From: Ignavibacteriota bacterium
GTDB taxonomy: Bacteria; Bacteroidota; Ignavibacteria; UBA10030
Assembly (NCBI GenBank): GCA_022616555.1
Contig: JAKEEG010000006.1
Coordinates: forward strand, 1-34,269
Direction of reading: 5' to 3'
Length of the DNA stretch: 34,269 nt
Below the pieces are notes generated by a model. It was given only the letters and a program-made list of their open reading frames with translations, did not search any database and was not told where the DNA came from. The position numbers and the translations under genes are program-made. Shown here piece by piece: positions 15,182 through 23,639 of the stretch. The stretch's first letter is position 1. Every line of letters begins with the position of its first letter.

Positions 15182-16464
15182 TGAACGATTGAGAGATTCT
15201 GCCGCCGCGGCCTGTTTTCAATCCAGCGAAAGCCATCAAGATTATATTGGTGTTCGCGATTGGCAATCATATTTTCCGGGTAAAATTGCCCCTGCACTCC
15301 TCCAACGATAGTAATGTCGTTCACTTGACCGTCGATGAAATCAATTCTGATACGGTCTCCGCTCGCGCGGTTCGCCCCATTCGGGCGTTCATCGTCGAAC
15401 AAATAATAGAGACTCGTTGCGTTCCGTTCGACGTCGATATGTTCGAGCTTTTGCCCCTCGAAATACATTGTCAGCTCGCGGCCCGTCAACTGATCGAAGC
15501 GATTCGTGTGGGTGGTATCAGTTTGTGATATTGCCATCGCCCGCCCGTTGACATACACGCTCCGTAGTTTTCTGTCTTCCAGCGAAACCACTATCGAATC
15601 GCCTGAAACTTGACTCACATCATACCATACGATGGGCTGGCGTTCGAGTATCATGCTGTCGCCGCTCGCATAGTACGTCGCCCTGCCCGCACGCGCGCTG
15701 AGGTCGGAGCGAGCAATCAACACGCTATCCGTCGCAATAAACCGGTCGTACGGATCGCGAAATGCTTCCATCGTTTGGCTGACGACAACCAACGTGTCAA
15801 CCGCCGCGCTCTCGGTAGAATCGACCTCGACCAAGCGTGGGTTTTTCGGCACAATGGTATAGCCGATCTTTCCATAACGCACAAGCGAATCCCCATAAAC
15901 CGTCATCGCCCGTTCGGAGTTCACAACTTTCACGTTACCGACGGCGATGGAACGCTCGTCATCTTCAAAGTACGTTAGCTTCTCGCAGGTTGTAACTGAC
16001 GCCGAGTCGATCACAACCACATCACCGGTAAAATGTGCTCGCTTGAGTTCAGAGAAATACTCGCCTGCGTTCGAGGTCAACGTCATCGAGCCGCGTTCGA
16101 GCCTCACTTTTCTGCGCATGACCGCGCGTTTGTCGTCGCCCCAGTACACTCCTTCAGCAGCTCTCAGTTTCGTGCTGTCTCGTTCAACACGCACCCTGCC
16201 GAACAGCTCCACTTTATTCTGCGTCATGTAGCGCAATGCCCGGTCGCACCAAAGTTTAACGACTTCGCCCGACGCCGAGGTTTGCACCATGTGCACGTTC
16301 CCCACCAGCTCCCGGACTTCCTCATTGCCGAAGCGTTTCCCCAAAAGCGAATCGGCAGTTTTCAATTCGATGACTTTGTCCTGGCTTCTCGCAAACTGTC
16401 CGACAACAAACAGAGCAAAGAACGCAAAGACGAACTGCCTATACGGATGTCTCGTTCCGTGCAT
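15178..16464 (-). CDS. lptA: LptA/OstA-family LPS transport protein, long form
   Basis: LptA forms the periplasmic bridge carrying LPS between the membranes. The 428-residue protein has a signal peptide (about 1-27, ending FARSQ), then a long series of short beta strands typical of the OstA jellyroll, containing LVGNVHMVQ, LFGRVRVERDS, GDVVVIDSASV and GNVKVVNSERAM. Proteobacterial LptA is about 185 residues; the longer form, with more repeats, is usual in Bacteroidota-like lineages. The family match is by fold pattern, so an LptD-like N-terminal relative cannot be excluded. It starts 2 bases after lptC and overlaps lptB by 4 bases. Confidence 0.82.
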   Translation of the reverse strand: MHGTRHPYRQFVFAFFALFVVGQFARSQDKVIELKTADSLLGKRFGNEEVRELVGNVHMVQTSASGEVVKLWCDRALRYMTQNKVELFGRVRVERDSTKLRAAEGVYWGDDKRAVMRRKVRLERGSMTLTSNAGEYFSELKRAHFTGDVVVIDSASVTTCEKLTYFEDDERSIAVGNVKVVNSERAMTVYGDSLVRYGKIGYTIVPKNPRLVEVDSTESAAVDTLVVVSQTMEAFRDPYDRFIATDSVLIARSDLSARAGRATYYASGDSMILERQPIVWYDVSQVSGDSIVVSLEDRKLRSVYVNGRAMAISQTDTTHTNRFDQLTGRELTMYFEGQKLEHIDVERNATSLYYLFDDERPNGANRASGDRIRIDFIDGQVNDITIVGGVQGQFYPENMIANREHQYNLDGFRWIENRPRRQNLSIVQ

Positions 16465-16466
16465 GG

Positions 16467-17009
16467 CTACTGGGGAACCGTCTCGCCGCTCACGCGGAAA
16501 ATCCTGTAGCTTCGCAAGTGTTGGTCGGACTCAAAGCCGAAGCCCTGCAAACGTTCTTTTGTTGAGTTGATGCGAACAAACTCCGGAGTATGAATAAGTT
16601 GTTTACGATTATCCCAGTACAATTTTTCCGTGCGCAACTCCGTGCTATCGGATGAAACCACGAGAACATTGCCGGAGGCTTCCAAATTTTTGGTGATGTC
16701 GTTCACAATGCCTTCATTGGCTGTCAACACGGAGCTCTCCACTCCGGCGTCATCATAAAAATGCACGATAATGCCTTCGCGCATGTGTGTCTCGGCGGGT
16801 GATTGAAACGTCATCAAGTATCCCGCATAAATCACAGCCTTGACGCGACCGGAATCTGAAACGACAATTTTGCTGTTCCAACTTTCTTGCTGCGGCAGTG
16901 TCGAGCTATCGATACCCGGAAGCACCGACGGTTTGATTTTATCTTCACAGCCATAGGATGCAATTGCAAGAAGCAAGCCGATGCCCGCCATCCGAATCCA
17001 CCGCGCCAT
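16467..17009 (-). CDS. lptC: LPS export protein LptC, lipoprotein form
   Basis: LptC hands LPS from the LptBFG complex to LptA. The ATG at 17009 overlaps the kdsD stop (TGATG), so that start is chosen over the GTG one codon earlier; the product has 180 residues. A signal peptide ends in ASYGC, placing Cys21 as the likely lipidated residue, unlike the membrane-helix anchor of proteobacterial LptC. The mature part has beta-strand stretches such as VKAVIYAGYLMTF, MREGIIVHFYDDAG, LTANEGIVNDITKNLEASGNV and LRTEKLYWDNRKQLIHTPE, all typical of the LptC/YrbK fold. Its place between kdsD and lptA supports the call. Confidence 0.88.
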   Translation of the reverse strand: MARWIRMAGIGLLLAIASYGCEDKIKPSVLPGIDSSTLPQQESWNSKIVVSDSGRVKAVIYAGYLMTFQSPAETHMREGIIVHFYDDAGVESSVLTANEGIVNDITKNLEASGNVLVVSSDSTELRTEKLYWDNRKQLIHTPEFVRINSTKERLQGFGFESDQHLRSYRIFRVSGETVPQ

Positions 17010-17986
17010 CACGCCGATTCTCCACCGATGCCCGCTTTTACAAGATCGTGGAGGTGGAGAATACCAACCGGGCGGTTCTCTTCATCGATAACGGGAAGCT
17101 GTGTAATGCTGAATTGCTCCATTTCTTCCAGCGCAGCAACGGCAAGCAGCCCTTTGCGGATCCTCTTAGGATTCTTCGTCATCGCCTGCACTGTTGTAAC
17201 GTTCGAGACGTCTTTTGTTCGCTGAAGTAAACGGCGGAGGTCTCCATCCGTGATGATACCGCACAGCTTTCCCGATCCGTCGATCACACAAGTCGCACCG
17301 AGCCGCTTCGACGTCATCTCGACAATGGCTTCAGCCAGCGATGCTTCCTGCCGCACAACAGGAACGTCGGATCCCGACGCCATGATTTCCTCGACGCGGA
17401 GTAACAGTCGTTTCCCGAGATTTCCACCGGGATGGAACATGGCGAAATCTTCTTTGCTGAATTGTCTCTTATCAAGCAATGCTATGGCAAGCGCATCCCC
17501 CAGCACAAGCGTCGCTGTCGTCGACGCGGTAGGCGCAAGGTCGTGAGGGCACGCTTCCTCTTTCACGCTGATATCCAGCGCGATATCGCTGTGCTTCGCG
17601 AGGTGGGAATCGAGATTCCCAACCATCGAAATAATTTTCGCTCCGATCCGGCGAAACATGGGTAGCAGCTCGCGAATTTCCTCCGTGTCGCCGCTCTTGG
17701 AAATGCAAATGACAACATCATTTTTCCGAACCATCCCAAGGTCGCCGTGCACTGCATCAGATGGGTGCAAGAAAATCGCCGCAGTGCCGGTGGAATTCAT
17801 CGTTGCGACAATTTTGCGCGCAACCAGACCGGATTTCCCGATACCGGTGATGATGACACGGCCAGTAGAACCATAAATAAGATCGACGGCTTGCGAGAAG
17901 GACCCGTTAATTTTATCGGCAAGAGCGGCAACTGCTTCCGCTTCAATGCGAATGACCTCTTTGCCTTTTTGGATCGATGTGCTCAT
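17009..17986 (-). CDS. kdsD: D-arabinose-5-phosphate isomerase KdsD
   Basis: KdsD converts ribulose 5-phosphate to arabinose 5-phosphate, the precursor for Kdo. The 325-residue protein has an SIS domain (about 35-170) with GIGKSGLVARKIVATMNSTGT and HPSDAVHGDLGM containing the active-site His, and two CBS domains (about 205-260 and 270-325), the usual architecture. The last residues overlap the lptC start. The start is 7 bases after the unknown gene of the operon. Together with kdsA, kdsC and the lpt genes this forms a Kdo synthesis and LPS export operon; kdsB is not in the window. Confidence 0.95.
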   Translation of the reverse strand: MSTSIQKGKEVIRIEAEAVAALADKINGSFSQAVDLIYGSTGRVIITGIGKSGLVARKIVATMNSTGTAAIFLHPSDAVHGDLGMVRKNDVVICISKSGDTEEIRELLPMFRRIGAKIISMVGNLDSHLAKHSDIALDISVKEEACPHDLAPTASTTATLVLGDALAIALLDKRQFSKEDFAMFHPGGNLGKRLLLRVEEIMASGSDVPVVRQEASLAEAIVEMTSKRLGATCVIDGSGKLCGIITDGDLRRLLQRTKDVSNVTTVQAMTKNPKRIRKGLLAVAALEEMEQFSITQLPVIDEENRPVGILHLHDLVKAGIGGESA

Positions 17987-17993
17987 GGGCTCA

Positions 17994-18758
17994 TCACCTT
18001 TCCGAAGAACCCGGACGGAACGCCCGTCTCAATCGCTCGATGATGCCCGCCTGCTTTACCGGAACAACGATGTTTCCGTCGAGCTCGACTTTCATACGTA
18101 GCTGGTTGTACGTTTTGAGGGCGAGAATCAAGTCCGTATCGCTGAAGTGCTCCAGGTCGGTAAACAGTCGTTTGGAATCAAGAGCGATTTTGGGATCCCG
18201 GATATTTTTGTGTAACATCAACTCGTTATAATAATTTGTGAGGGGAATCGGATGATTGACCCCCGTGCGTGCGTCGTACAGCCAAAGCATTCGGTCTGTG
18301 GTGCAAATTGCAAGTTCCAACTGCTGCCCGCGCTCTGAGGACATCGCCACCTCACGCACACTCGCCCCGCACTTTGGACAAGACAGAGCGGGCAACCATG
18401 TCGAAAATGTCCATCGCCGGATTTCCTTGAATTCAACCGGGCTTACCTCACCATGCAGACCGGCAATCTCAAACTCAATCTGATCTTCAAGCCTCTCTCG
18501 TATGCTTACCGACAACTCGCCAGTCTGGGCAATAATGCTTCCGTGTGCGAAGATCTGGGGCAGCGGGGAATCATTATCGGCCTTCACTTTGGGGTCGGCT
18601 ATGATGTAGTTCCCTTCGCCCCTTCTTCCTTTGGCGACTACACTGGAGTTTTCAATAAACATTCGGTACTGCTGATATCCAGGACGATCCTCCGGTAATA
18701 TCCACAACAACAACTCGCGTTCGACGCTCGTCAGCTCGCGCGGAAATTGTTCATCCAT
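17994..18758 (-). CDS. Protein of unknown function embedded in the Kdo/LPS operon
   Basis: I do not recognise this 254-residue protein. It overlaps the end of kdsC by 8 bases and stops 7 bases before kdsD, so it is translated with the Kdo genes. It has no signal peptide or membrane segment and should be cytoplasmic. The N-terminal 50 residues contain VERELLLWILPEDRPGYQQY, a helical stretch that could be a protein-interaction element. The middle has a beta-rich region, and one CPKC (127-130) precedes another Cys at 152, too few for a clear zinc ribbon. The C-terminal part is helical (FTDLEHFSDTDLILALKTY) and ends with a basic tail. A role in Kdo synthesis control or LPS assembly is possible but unproven. 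Confidence 0.75.
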   Translation of the reverse strand: MDEQFPRELTSVERELLLWILPEDRPGYQQYRMFIENSSVVAKGRRGEGNYIIADPKVKADNDSPLPQIFAHGSIIAQTGELSVSIRERLEDQIEFEIAGLHGEVSPVEFKEIRRWTFSTWLPALSCPKCGASVREVAMSSERGQQLELAICTTDRMLWLYDARTGVNHPIPLTNYYNELMLHKNIRDPKIALDSKRLFTDLEHFSDTDLILALKTYNQLRMKVELDGNIVVPVKQAGIIERLRRAFRPGSSER

Positions 18759-19251
18759 CTCCCCGTCCCTGCAAAATCAAATCGATAACTTCCCTAACGG
18801 CTCCCTCTCCACCACGCCGTTTGGAAACAAAATCCACCGCTTTACGTACATTTGGGACTGCATCTGCCGGTGCTGCCGAGAACCCCACGACGCGAAGCAC
18901 CGGAAGGTCAAGCTCATCGTCACCGATGTGTGCGATTTCGTCGTCACGTAAATTGAATTTTTGCTTCACGCGTTCGTAAGCTGTTATCTTATCATCAAAA
19001 TTCTGGTACACTTCAGCGATGCCCAATTCCTCAGCCCTGCGCTGGACCATTTTGGAGTTTCCCCCTGTGATGATACCCACACGCACGCCACGCTGCTGCA
19101 ATTTGACAATGCCGTACCCGTCTTGAATATTGAATTTCTTCATCCGGTCGCCGGATTCTGCAATGTACACGCCGCCGTCGGTCATCACACCATCGACGTC
19201 CAACAGGAGCAGTTTAATCTTTTTGAGTTTCGATTGTAAGCTGCGTGCCAA
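18751..19251 (-). CDS. kdsC: 3-deoxy-D-manno-octulosonate 8-phosphate phosphatase KdsC
   Basis: KdsC removes phosphate from Kdo 8-phosphate, working as a HAD-family tetramer without a cap domain. The 166-residue protein has the nucleophile motif LLLDVDGVMTDG at 15-26, the VGIITGGNSKMVQRRAEELGI block with the phosphate-binding residues near 57-77, and GDDELDLPVLRVVGFSAAPADA with the acidic metal ligands near 109-130. The start is TTG at 19251, preceded by GGAG at about 5 bases; no better start is available. It lies 18 bases after kdsA, and its end overlaps the unknown protein gene. Confidence 0.95.
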   Translation of the reverse strand: MARSLQSKLKKIKLLLLDVDGVMTDGGVYIAESGDRMKKFNIQDGYGIVKLQQRGVRVGIITGGNSKMVQRRAEELGIAEVYQNFDDKITAYERVKQKFNLRDDEIAHIGDDELDLPVLRVVGFSAAPADAVPNVRKAVDFVSKRRGGEGAVREVIDLILQGRGDG

Positions 19252-19269
19252 GCTGCTCCAGGTTACTGT

Positions 19270-20109
19270 TTATGATAATGAAAATTTCTTCATCGCCTTG
19301 TCAATTGCCGTCACCTGCTCAAGCAATCGGTCAACAAGGTCGAGCCTCAATTGGCTCGCAGAATCGCTTAGCGCTTTCGCCGGGTTCGGGTGAGTTTCAA
19401 TGAACAGCGCGTCAACACCCGTAGCGACACCGGCGCGTGCAATCGGAAAAATAAACTCCGGCTGGCCGCCGCTTTTCTTTGCTTTGTCTCCACCCGGAAG
19501 CTGCACAGAGTGCGTCGCATCGAGCACCACGGGGTAACCCATCTCACGCATGATCGCCAACGAGCGCATATCAACGACAAGATTGTTATACCCAAAGGTG
19601 GTTCCGCGTTCCGTGAACAAGATTTGCTTGTTGCCCGTGGCCTCGACTTTCTCAGCAGCGGATTTCATCTCATACGGTGAGAGAAACTGTCCTTTTTTGA
19701 TATTGACAACCTTGCCGGTCTTACCAGCAGCACGCAATAACTCAGTCTGCCTGCATAAAAATGCGGGGATCTGAAGAATATCCGCTACCTCCGCTGCTAT
19801 GGCGGCTTCATGCTGAGCATGAATATCGGTAAGAATCGGAATGCCGAATTCTTGCCTTACTTCATTCAGAATCGAGAGCGCTTTTTTATCTCCGATACTC
19901 GAGAACGATTCGACGCTCGTCCGGTTGGCTTTTTTATACGATGACTTGAAAATAAGAGGGACGCGATGTTTTTTCGCGACCTTCTGTAATTTCGCCGCCG
20001 TCTTCAGCACGATGTCTCTGCTTTCGACGACACATGGACCAGCAATCAGTACAAGCGGCGCACCGCCACCGATAGTAATGTTCCCGATTGTAACTACGCG
20101 TGTGCTCAA
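19270..20109 (-). CDS. kdsA: 3-deoxy-D-manno-octulosonate 8-phosphate synthase KdsA
   Basis: KdsA joins arabinose 5-phosphate and phosphoenolpyruvate to make Kdo 8-phosphate for lipid A-core. The 279 residues fit the family. Signatures are LIAGPCVVES (near 21-30), FKSSYKKANRTSVESFSS, GIPILTDIHAQHEA, LQIPAFLCRQTELL, NIKKGQFLSPYEM, LFTERGTTFGYNNLVVDMRSL, LDATHSVQLPGG, and the C-terminal FIETHPNPAKALSDSASQL. The start is TTG at 20109, because the codon two positions upstream is a stop. It is the first gene of the operon and has a candidate promoter immediately upstream. Confidence 0.97.
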   Translation of the reverse strand: MSTRVVTIGNITIGGGAPLVLIAGPCVVESRDIVLKTAAKLQKVAKKHRVPLIFKSSYKKANRTSVESFSSIGDKKALSILNEVRQEFGIPILTDIHAQHEAAIAAEVADILQIPAFLCRQTELLRAAGKTGKVVNIKKGQFLSPYEMKSAAEKVEATGNKQILFTERGTTFGYNNLVVDMRSLAIMREMGYPVVLDATHSVQLPGGDKAKKSGGQPEFIFPIARAGVATGVDALFIETHPNPAKALSDSASQLRLDLVDRLLEQVTAIDKAMKKFSLS

Positions 20110-20139
20110 GTGTCAGGTGTGAAAATTGTTTAGTTATTT

Positions 20140-20168
20140 AACATACGAAAAAATGCCCGAACAATCAA
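20140..20168 (-). promoter_or_regulatory. Possible promoter of the kdsA-lptB operon
   Basis: On the minus strand TTGATT (20168-20163) and TATGTT (20145-20140) are separated by 17 bases, each matching consensus at 4 of 6 positions. A transcript would begin near 20133, about 24 bases before the TTG start of kdsA. The divergent ispE begins on the other side. Confidence 0.4.
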
Positions 20169-20232
20169 AAATCGCTTGCCCATGCGGGTTTTCTTGCTTC
20201 TCGGTCGTTATTCGCGTATTTTGTTTATCACT

Positions 20233-21099
20233 ATGACTCTCCGTGCGTACGCCAAAATCAATCTCGGCTTGCAAATACTCGGAAAACGCCCCGACGGGTA
20301 CCACGATATCGAAACTGTCTTCCACCAAATCAATATCGCGGATGAAATTGAGGTTACCCATGGCAGCCATGGCGTGCGGTTGCACAGCGATTCGCGCGAT
20401 ATCCCCTCGGACCAAAGCAACCTGTGTGTCAAAGCTGCATTGCTTCTGCAACAAATTACCGGAATGCAACGCGGTGCCGACATTGTTTTGCGAAAGCGCA
20501 TTCCCATCGGCGCGGGGTTAGGCGGCGGCAGCAGCGACGCCGCAGCGACGCTGATTGGGCTCACGAGACTTTGGGGATTAGATATTTCGAACGACGAACT
20601 ACGGACTCTCAGCCTCAGCCTCGGCGCTGACGTGCCGTTCTTCATTGACGGCGGCACTGCCTATGCCACTGGCAAAGGCGAGCGCCTGGAACCGATAGAA
20701 CTTGAAGTCCCTTATTGGATTCTTACTGTCACGCCGGCAGTGCACGTATCCACATCCTGGGCGTACGGAAAACTTGAACTCAACCACCACCTGCGACACG
20801 AAAATCTGAGGACACTGGTCGCCACGCGTATCCATGAGCCACGCGTCATGCTCAATAAACTGCGCAATGACTTTGAACCGTTGGTCTTTAGATACTATCC
20901 AGAAGTCATGCAAGCAAAGGAGCGGGTCGTGCGCGGCGGCGCCGACTTTGCGCTGATGAGCGGCAGTGGTTCATCAGTATTCGGTTTGTTCAGCGATGGT
21001 TCCTATGCAAAAGAACTTGCTGACGCTCTTGTGAACGACTACCGCGTATCGCTCACCGAGCCATATTTCAAACCCGAACCGATTGTCATTTCGGAGTAA
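20233..21099 (+). CDS. ispE: 4-diphosphocytidyl-2-C-methyl-D-erythritol kinase IspE
   Basis: IspE phosphorylates CDP-methylerythritol in the MEP pathway of isoprenoid synthesis. With the ATG at 20233 it has 288 residues and begins MTLRAYAKINLGLQILGKRPDGYHDIETVF, the typical opening. A TTG at 20176 in the same frame would add 19 residues but is not needed. The GHMP-kinase ATP loop PIGAGLGGGSSDAAA is at 91-105, the SLGADVPFF motif with the catalytic Asp near 135, and the C-terminal GADFALMSGSGSSVFGLF loop near 240. The gene is divergent from kdsA and 18 bases upstream of the outer-membrane protein gene. Confidence 0.96.
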   Translation: MTLRAYAKINLGLQILGKRPDGYHDIETVFHQINIADEIEVTHGSHGVRLHSDSRDIPSDQSNLCVKAALLLQQITGMQRGADIVLRKRIPIGAGLGGGSSDAAATLIGLTRLWGLDISNDELRTLSLSLGADVPFFIDGGTAYATGKGERLEPIELEVPYWILTVTPAVHVSTSWAYGKLELNHHLRHENLRTLVATRIHEPRVMLNKLRNDFEPLVFRYYPEVMQAKERVVRGGADFALMSGSGSSVFGLFSDGSYAKELADALVNDYRVSLTEPYFKPEPIVISE

Positions 21100-21117
21100 C
21101 GGCAGACATTCTCCGCT

Positions 21118-22998
21118 ATGCATCGAACACTCTTTGTTATCCTCATTCTGGCCTGCCTCCCTTCGCTTGCTTACACAATAGTTTTTCAGGATACGACAAC
21201 CGTTGGCAAACGAGATTCCATCGCGACGACGATTGATACCACGCGGACGCGTTTCATTCCCGGCTTGGGAAGTCTTCACGCGCAAATCGATTCTACAAGC
21301 ATCCTCCACAATTCTCAATTCGACTGGTCTGACGCGCGATACCTTGGGGATCTGCTCTGGAAAATTCCGGGCTATTACCTCCGCGGTTTAGGCGAAGCAG
21401 GAAAACTTGACCAGTTTACCGCTTTCGGACTTGACGGAAGAAGCATCCCCATCCTCCTTGACGGCAGACCGATTAACGAACCATACACCGGAACGGTAAA
21501 CTTATATGATATTCCCCTCGAAGCTATCGAACAAATTGAGGTTATGGACGCTCAAGATGCAGTCATGTACGGTTCGCAAGGCGTTGGCGTCAACCTTGTG
21601 ACGCGCCAACACAACAACAATCGCCCAATTACAAAGTTGAGATACATGCAAGGTCCTTTTGAGTACGGACTGACCGATGGAATGTTCGCTCAAAACATTC
21701 TACGCGGCACAAACCTCATGGTCGGCCTCCAGCGCCACACAACAGACGGCAGGTTTACGAATTCAGCTTACGACTCGTGGAATATCAGAAGCCAGCTCCG
21801 CTATAATGTATCCGACCGATTCAATATCGCCGCGAGTTATTTTTATCATTCAGCCGACAACGGTCAGAACAATGGGATCGATACATCGAGCCCTTCCCTG
21901 TTTAACGAAGTGGATGCGATCGTGCACGACTCCACTGCTCATGAAAGCACATCTCGGCATGACTTTGCCATCACTGGCATAGCTCGATTGTTCCCTGACT
22001 CAACGAGCATAACCCAATTCTCGTTATTCTCGATGGAGTCTGACCGAGAATATACCGATAGCTTGAAAGTTCAAGGCTCGTCGTCACTCATGGGCGGACG
22101 GGTACTTCAGCGCTTCTCGATAAAAAGTCTAAGCGCCGCGTTAGGCTTGGACATCATACGAGAAAGTTCGTCCGGTTACACTTGGTACAAGCAGGGCGAG
22201 CGTAATCGCTCCGCGTTCTTCGGAAAGCTTGAGTTACTACTCTTAGGCCGACTGAACTTAGCCGCTTCGTTTAGAACTGAGCTGCAGGCCAACAGGAGAG
22301 GTACTATTTCAAACGGCTTGAGCTTTCAGCTGCATATCAACGAACATATTAATTTATGGGGCAACCTTTCCGCCTTTGCTCCTTATCAACTGCCGTGGAC
22401 ATTAGAATACTTTTCGGCGGGAATCGACCTCCGCGCTAACAATTCAACAGTCTTCAGTATTTCAGCATACACACGGTCTCACGAATACCCCCTGCCATAT
22501 TCTCGATTGCTTGGCAACGACCTAACCGGCTGGACTATTATCCCAGCGATGAGCGGAGCGACGGGAGGTTCTGCCTTACTCTCGGCAAAGTTCTGGCAAT
22601 TGGAAAGCATTTTGACTGGAACAATGACGATTTTTGATAACGAATATCCTGTTATTCTAACTACATCTTTCCCAAAATGGATCGCCACGGGCGAGTTTGC
22701 GTACCGCGACGTTATTCTGACTGACGTTATGGAACTCCGCACTGGAGTACGATTCAAATATGCCTCGCCATATCAAGGCGTAGGTTACAATTCGCGCTAC
22801 GCGTTATTTGTCCCAAATACAGGAGCACGTATCGATGAATCGTTCACGCTGGACCTTTTTGCCGTTGCACATTTGGGTGATGCATACCTTACGCTCAGTT
22901 GGGAGAATATTCTGAACGAAGGATACGTGACCGTCGCGCGGTACCCCATGCCGGGGAGGACATTCCGTTTCGGATTCAATTGGACATTTTTTGATTAA
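21118..22998 (+). CDS. TonB-plug-domain outer-membrane protein
   Basis: The 626-residue protein has a signal peptide (1-20), then a plug-like domain (about 60-165) with LLWKIPGYYLRGLGEAGKLDQFTAFG, RSIPILLDGRPINEPYTGTVNLYDIPLEAIEQIEVMDA and MYGSQGVGVNLVT, characteristic of TonB-dependent receptors. The rest is made of alternating strands suited to a beta barrel and ends in aromatic WTFFD. It is shorter than most siderophore receptors (over 650-700). No carboxypeptidase-like domain or SusD partner is present, so it may be a receptor for a small ligand or a plug-containing porin. It overlaps none of its neighbours and ends 2 bases before a LOG-family gene. Confidence 0.82.
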   Translation: MHRTLFVILILACLPSLAYTIVFQDTTTVGKRDSIATTIDTTRTRFIPGLGSLHAQIDSTSILHNSQFDWSDARYLGDLLWKIPGYYLRGLGEAGKLDQFTAFGLDGRSIPILLDGRPINEPYTGTVNLYDIPLEAIEQIEVMDAQDAVMYGSQGVGVNLVTRQHNNNRPITKLRYMQGPFEYGLTDGMFAQNILRGTNLMVGLQRHTTDGRFTNSAYDSWNIRSQLRYNVSDRFNIAASYFYHSADNGQNNGIDTSSPSLFNEVDAIVHDSTAHESTSRHDFAITGIARLFPDSTSITQFSLFSMESDREYTDSLKVQGSSSLMGGRVLQRFSIKSLSAALGLDIIRESSSGYTWYKQGERNRSAFFGKLELLLLGRLNLAASFRTELQANRRGTISNGLSFQLHINEHINLWGNLSAFAPYQLPWTLEYFSAGIDLRANNSTVFSISAYTRSHEYPLPYSRLLGNDLTGWTIIPAMSGATGGSALLSAKFWQLESILTGTMTIFDNEYPVILTTSFPKWIATGEFAYRDVILTDVMELRTGVRFKYASPYQGVGYNSRYALFVPNTGARIDESFTLDLFAVAHLGDAYLTLSWENILNEGYVTVARYPMPGRTFRFGFNWTFFD

Positions 22999-23000
22999 CC

Positions 23001-23537
23001 ATGACGCAGAAAACAGTTACAATTTTCGGGAGCTCCAGCCCGCCTGAGAGCAGCGACGAGTACCGCGTCGCGTTCGAGCTTGGCAAAAGCCTTGCGCTGG
23101 CAGGCTTCACTGTTTGCAATGGTGGCTTCGGCGGCATCATGGAAGCCTCAGCGCGGGGAGCAAAAGAAGCCGGCGGAGCAACGGTCGGCATAACCGTTAG
23201 CGTGTTCCCGCGGAAAGCCAACGCGTGGATCGAAAAGGAAATGCGATTCCCCGACCTTACCCAACGGCTGGTAAAGCTTGTCGAATTGGGCGACGCATAC
23301 GTCATACTCAAAGGAGGCACGGGGACATTGCTGGAGTTCGCGTACGTGTGGGAGTTTATCAATAAAGGTTTGATGCAAGAGAAACCAATTGTTGTTTTAG
23401 GAACGTTCTGGGACGGCGTCATCGACACTCTGAAGAAAGAACTCATTTGGGAAGGGTTGGGCGATTGTACGAAACATATTCGGCAGGTTAAAACAGTCAA
23501 CGAGTGTGTCGAGTATCTAAGAAGTATGTTGCGGTAA
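23001..23537 (+). CDS. LOG-family (lysine-decarboxylase-like) protein
   Basis: LOG-family proteins cleave nucleoside 5'-monophosphates to release the base in several organisms and include cytokinin-activating enzymes; bacterial members vary in substrate. The 178-residue protein has a Rossmann start VTIFGSSSPPESSDEY, the GGFGGIMEASARGAKEAGG helix (41-59) and the GGTGTLLE motif (105-112) matching the family PGGxGTxxE loop, with Lys replacing Pro. It starts 2 bases after the outer-membrane gene and therefore is probably co-transcribed. Substrate cannot be assigned. Confidence 0.85.
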   Translation: MTQKTVTIFGSSSPPESSDEYRVAFELGKSLALAGFTVCNGGFGGIMEASARGAKEAGGATVGITVSVFPRKANAWIEKEMRFPDLTQRLVKLVELGDAYVILKGGTGTLLEFAYVWEFINKGLMQEKPIVVLGTFWDGVIDTLKKELIWEGLGDCTKHIRQVKTVNECVEYLRSMLR

Positions 23538-23559
23538 TACACATGAAGTAACCTCCCCG

Positions 23560-23603
23560 TCCCGCTACAAAACAGCGGGACACCCCTCCTTGGTCAGGAG
23601 GGG
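23560..23603. repeat. Two adjacent palindromes between convergent genes
   Basis: TCCCGCT (23560-23566) pairs with AGCGGGA (23574-23580), and CCCCTCCT (23583-23590) pairs with AGGAGGGG (23596-23603). They lie between the convergent LOG and glycosyltransferase genes. No T-run follows on either strand in the right place (an A-run follows on the plus strand), so they are repeats rather than intrinsic terminators. Confidence 0.7.
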
Positions 23604-23639
23604 AAAAAACGAGAGCGAACGATTTGCTCCCCTCTAATA

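Noticed and set aside
23560-23603. Intrinsic terminators at the palindromes
   Set aside because: No U-run follows the hairpin on the transcribed strand here, and the same holds at 24812-24876 and 31783-31804.
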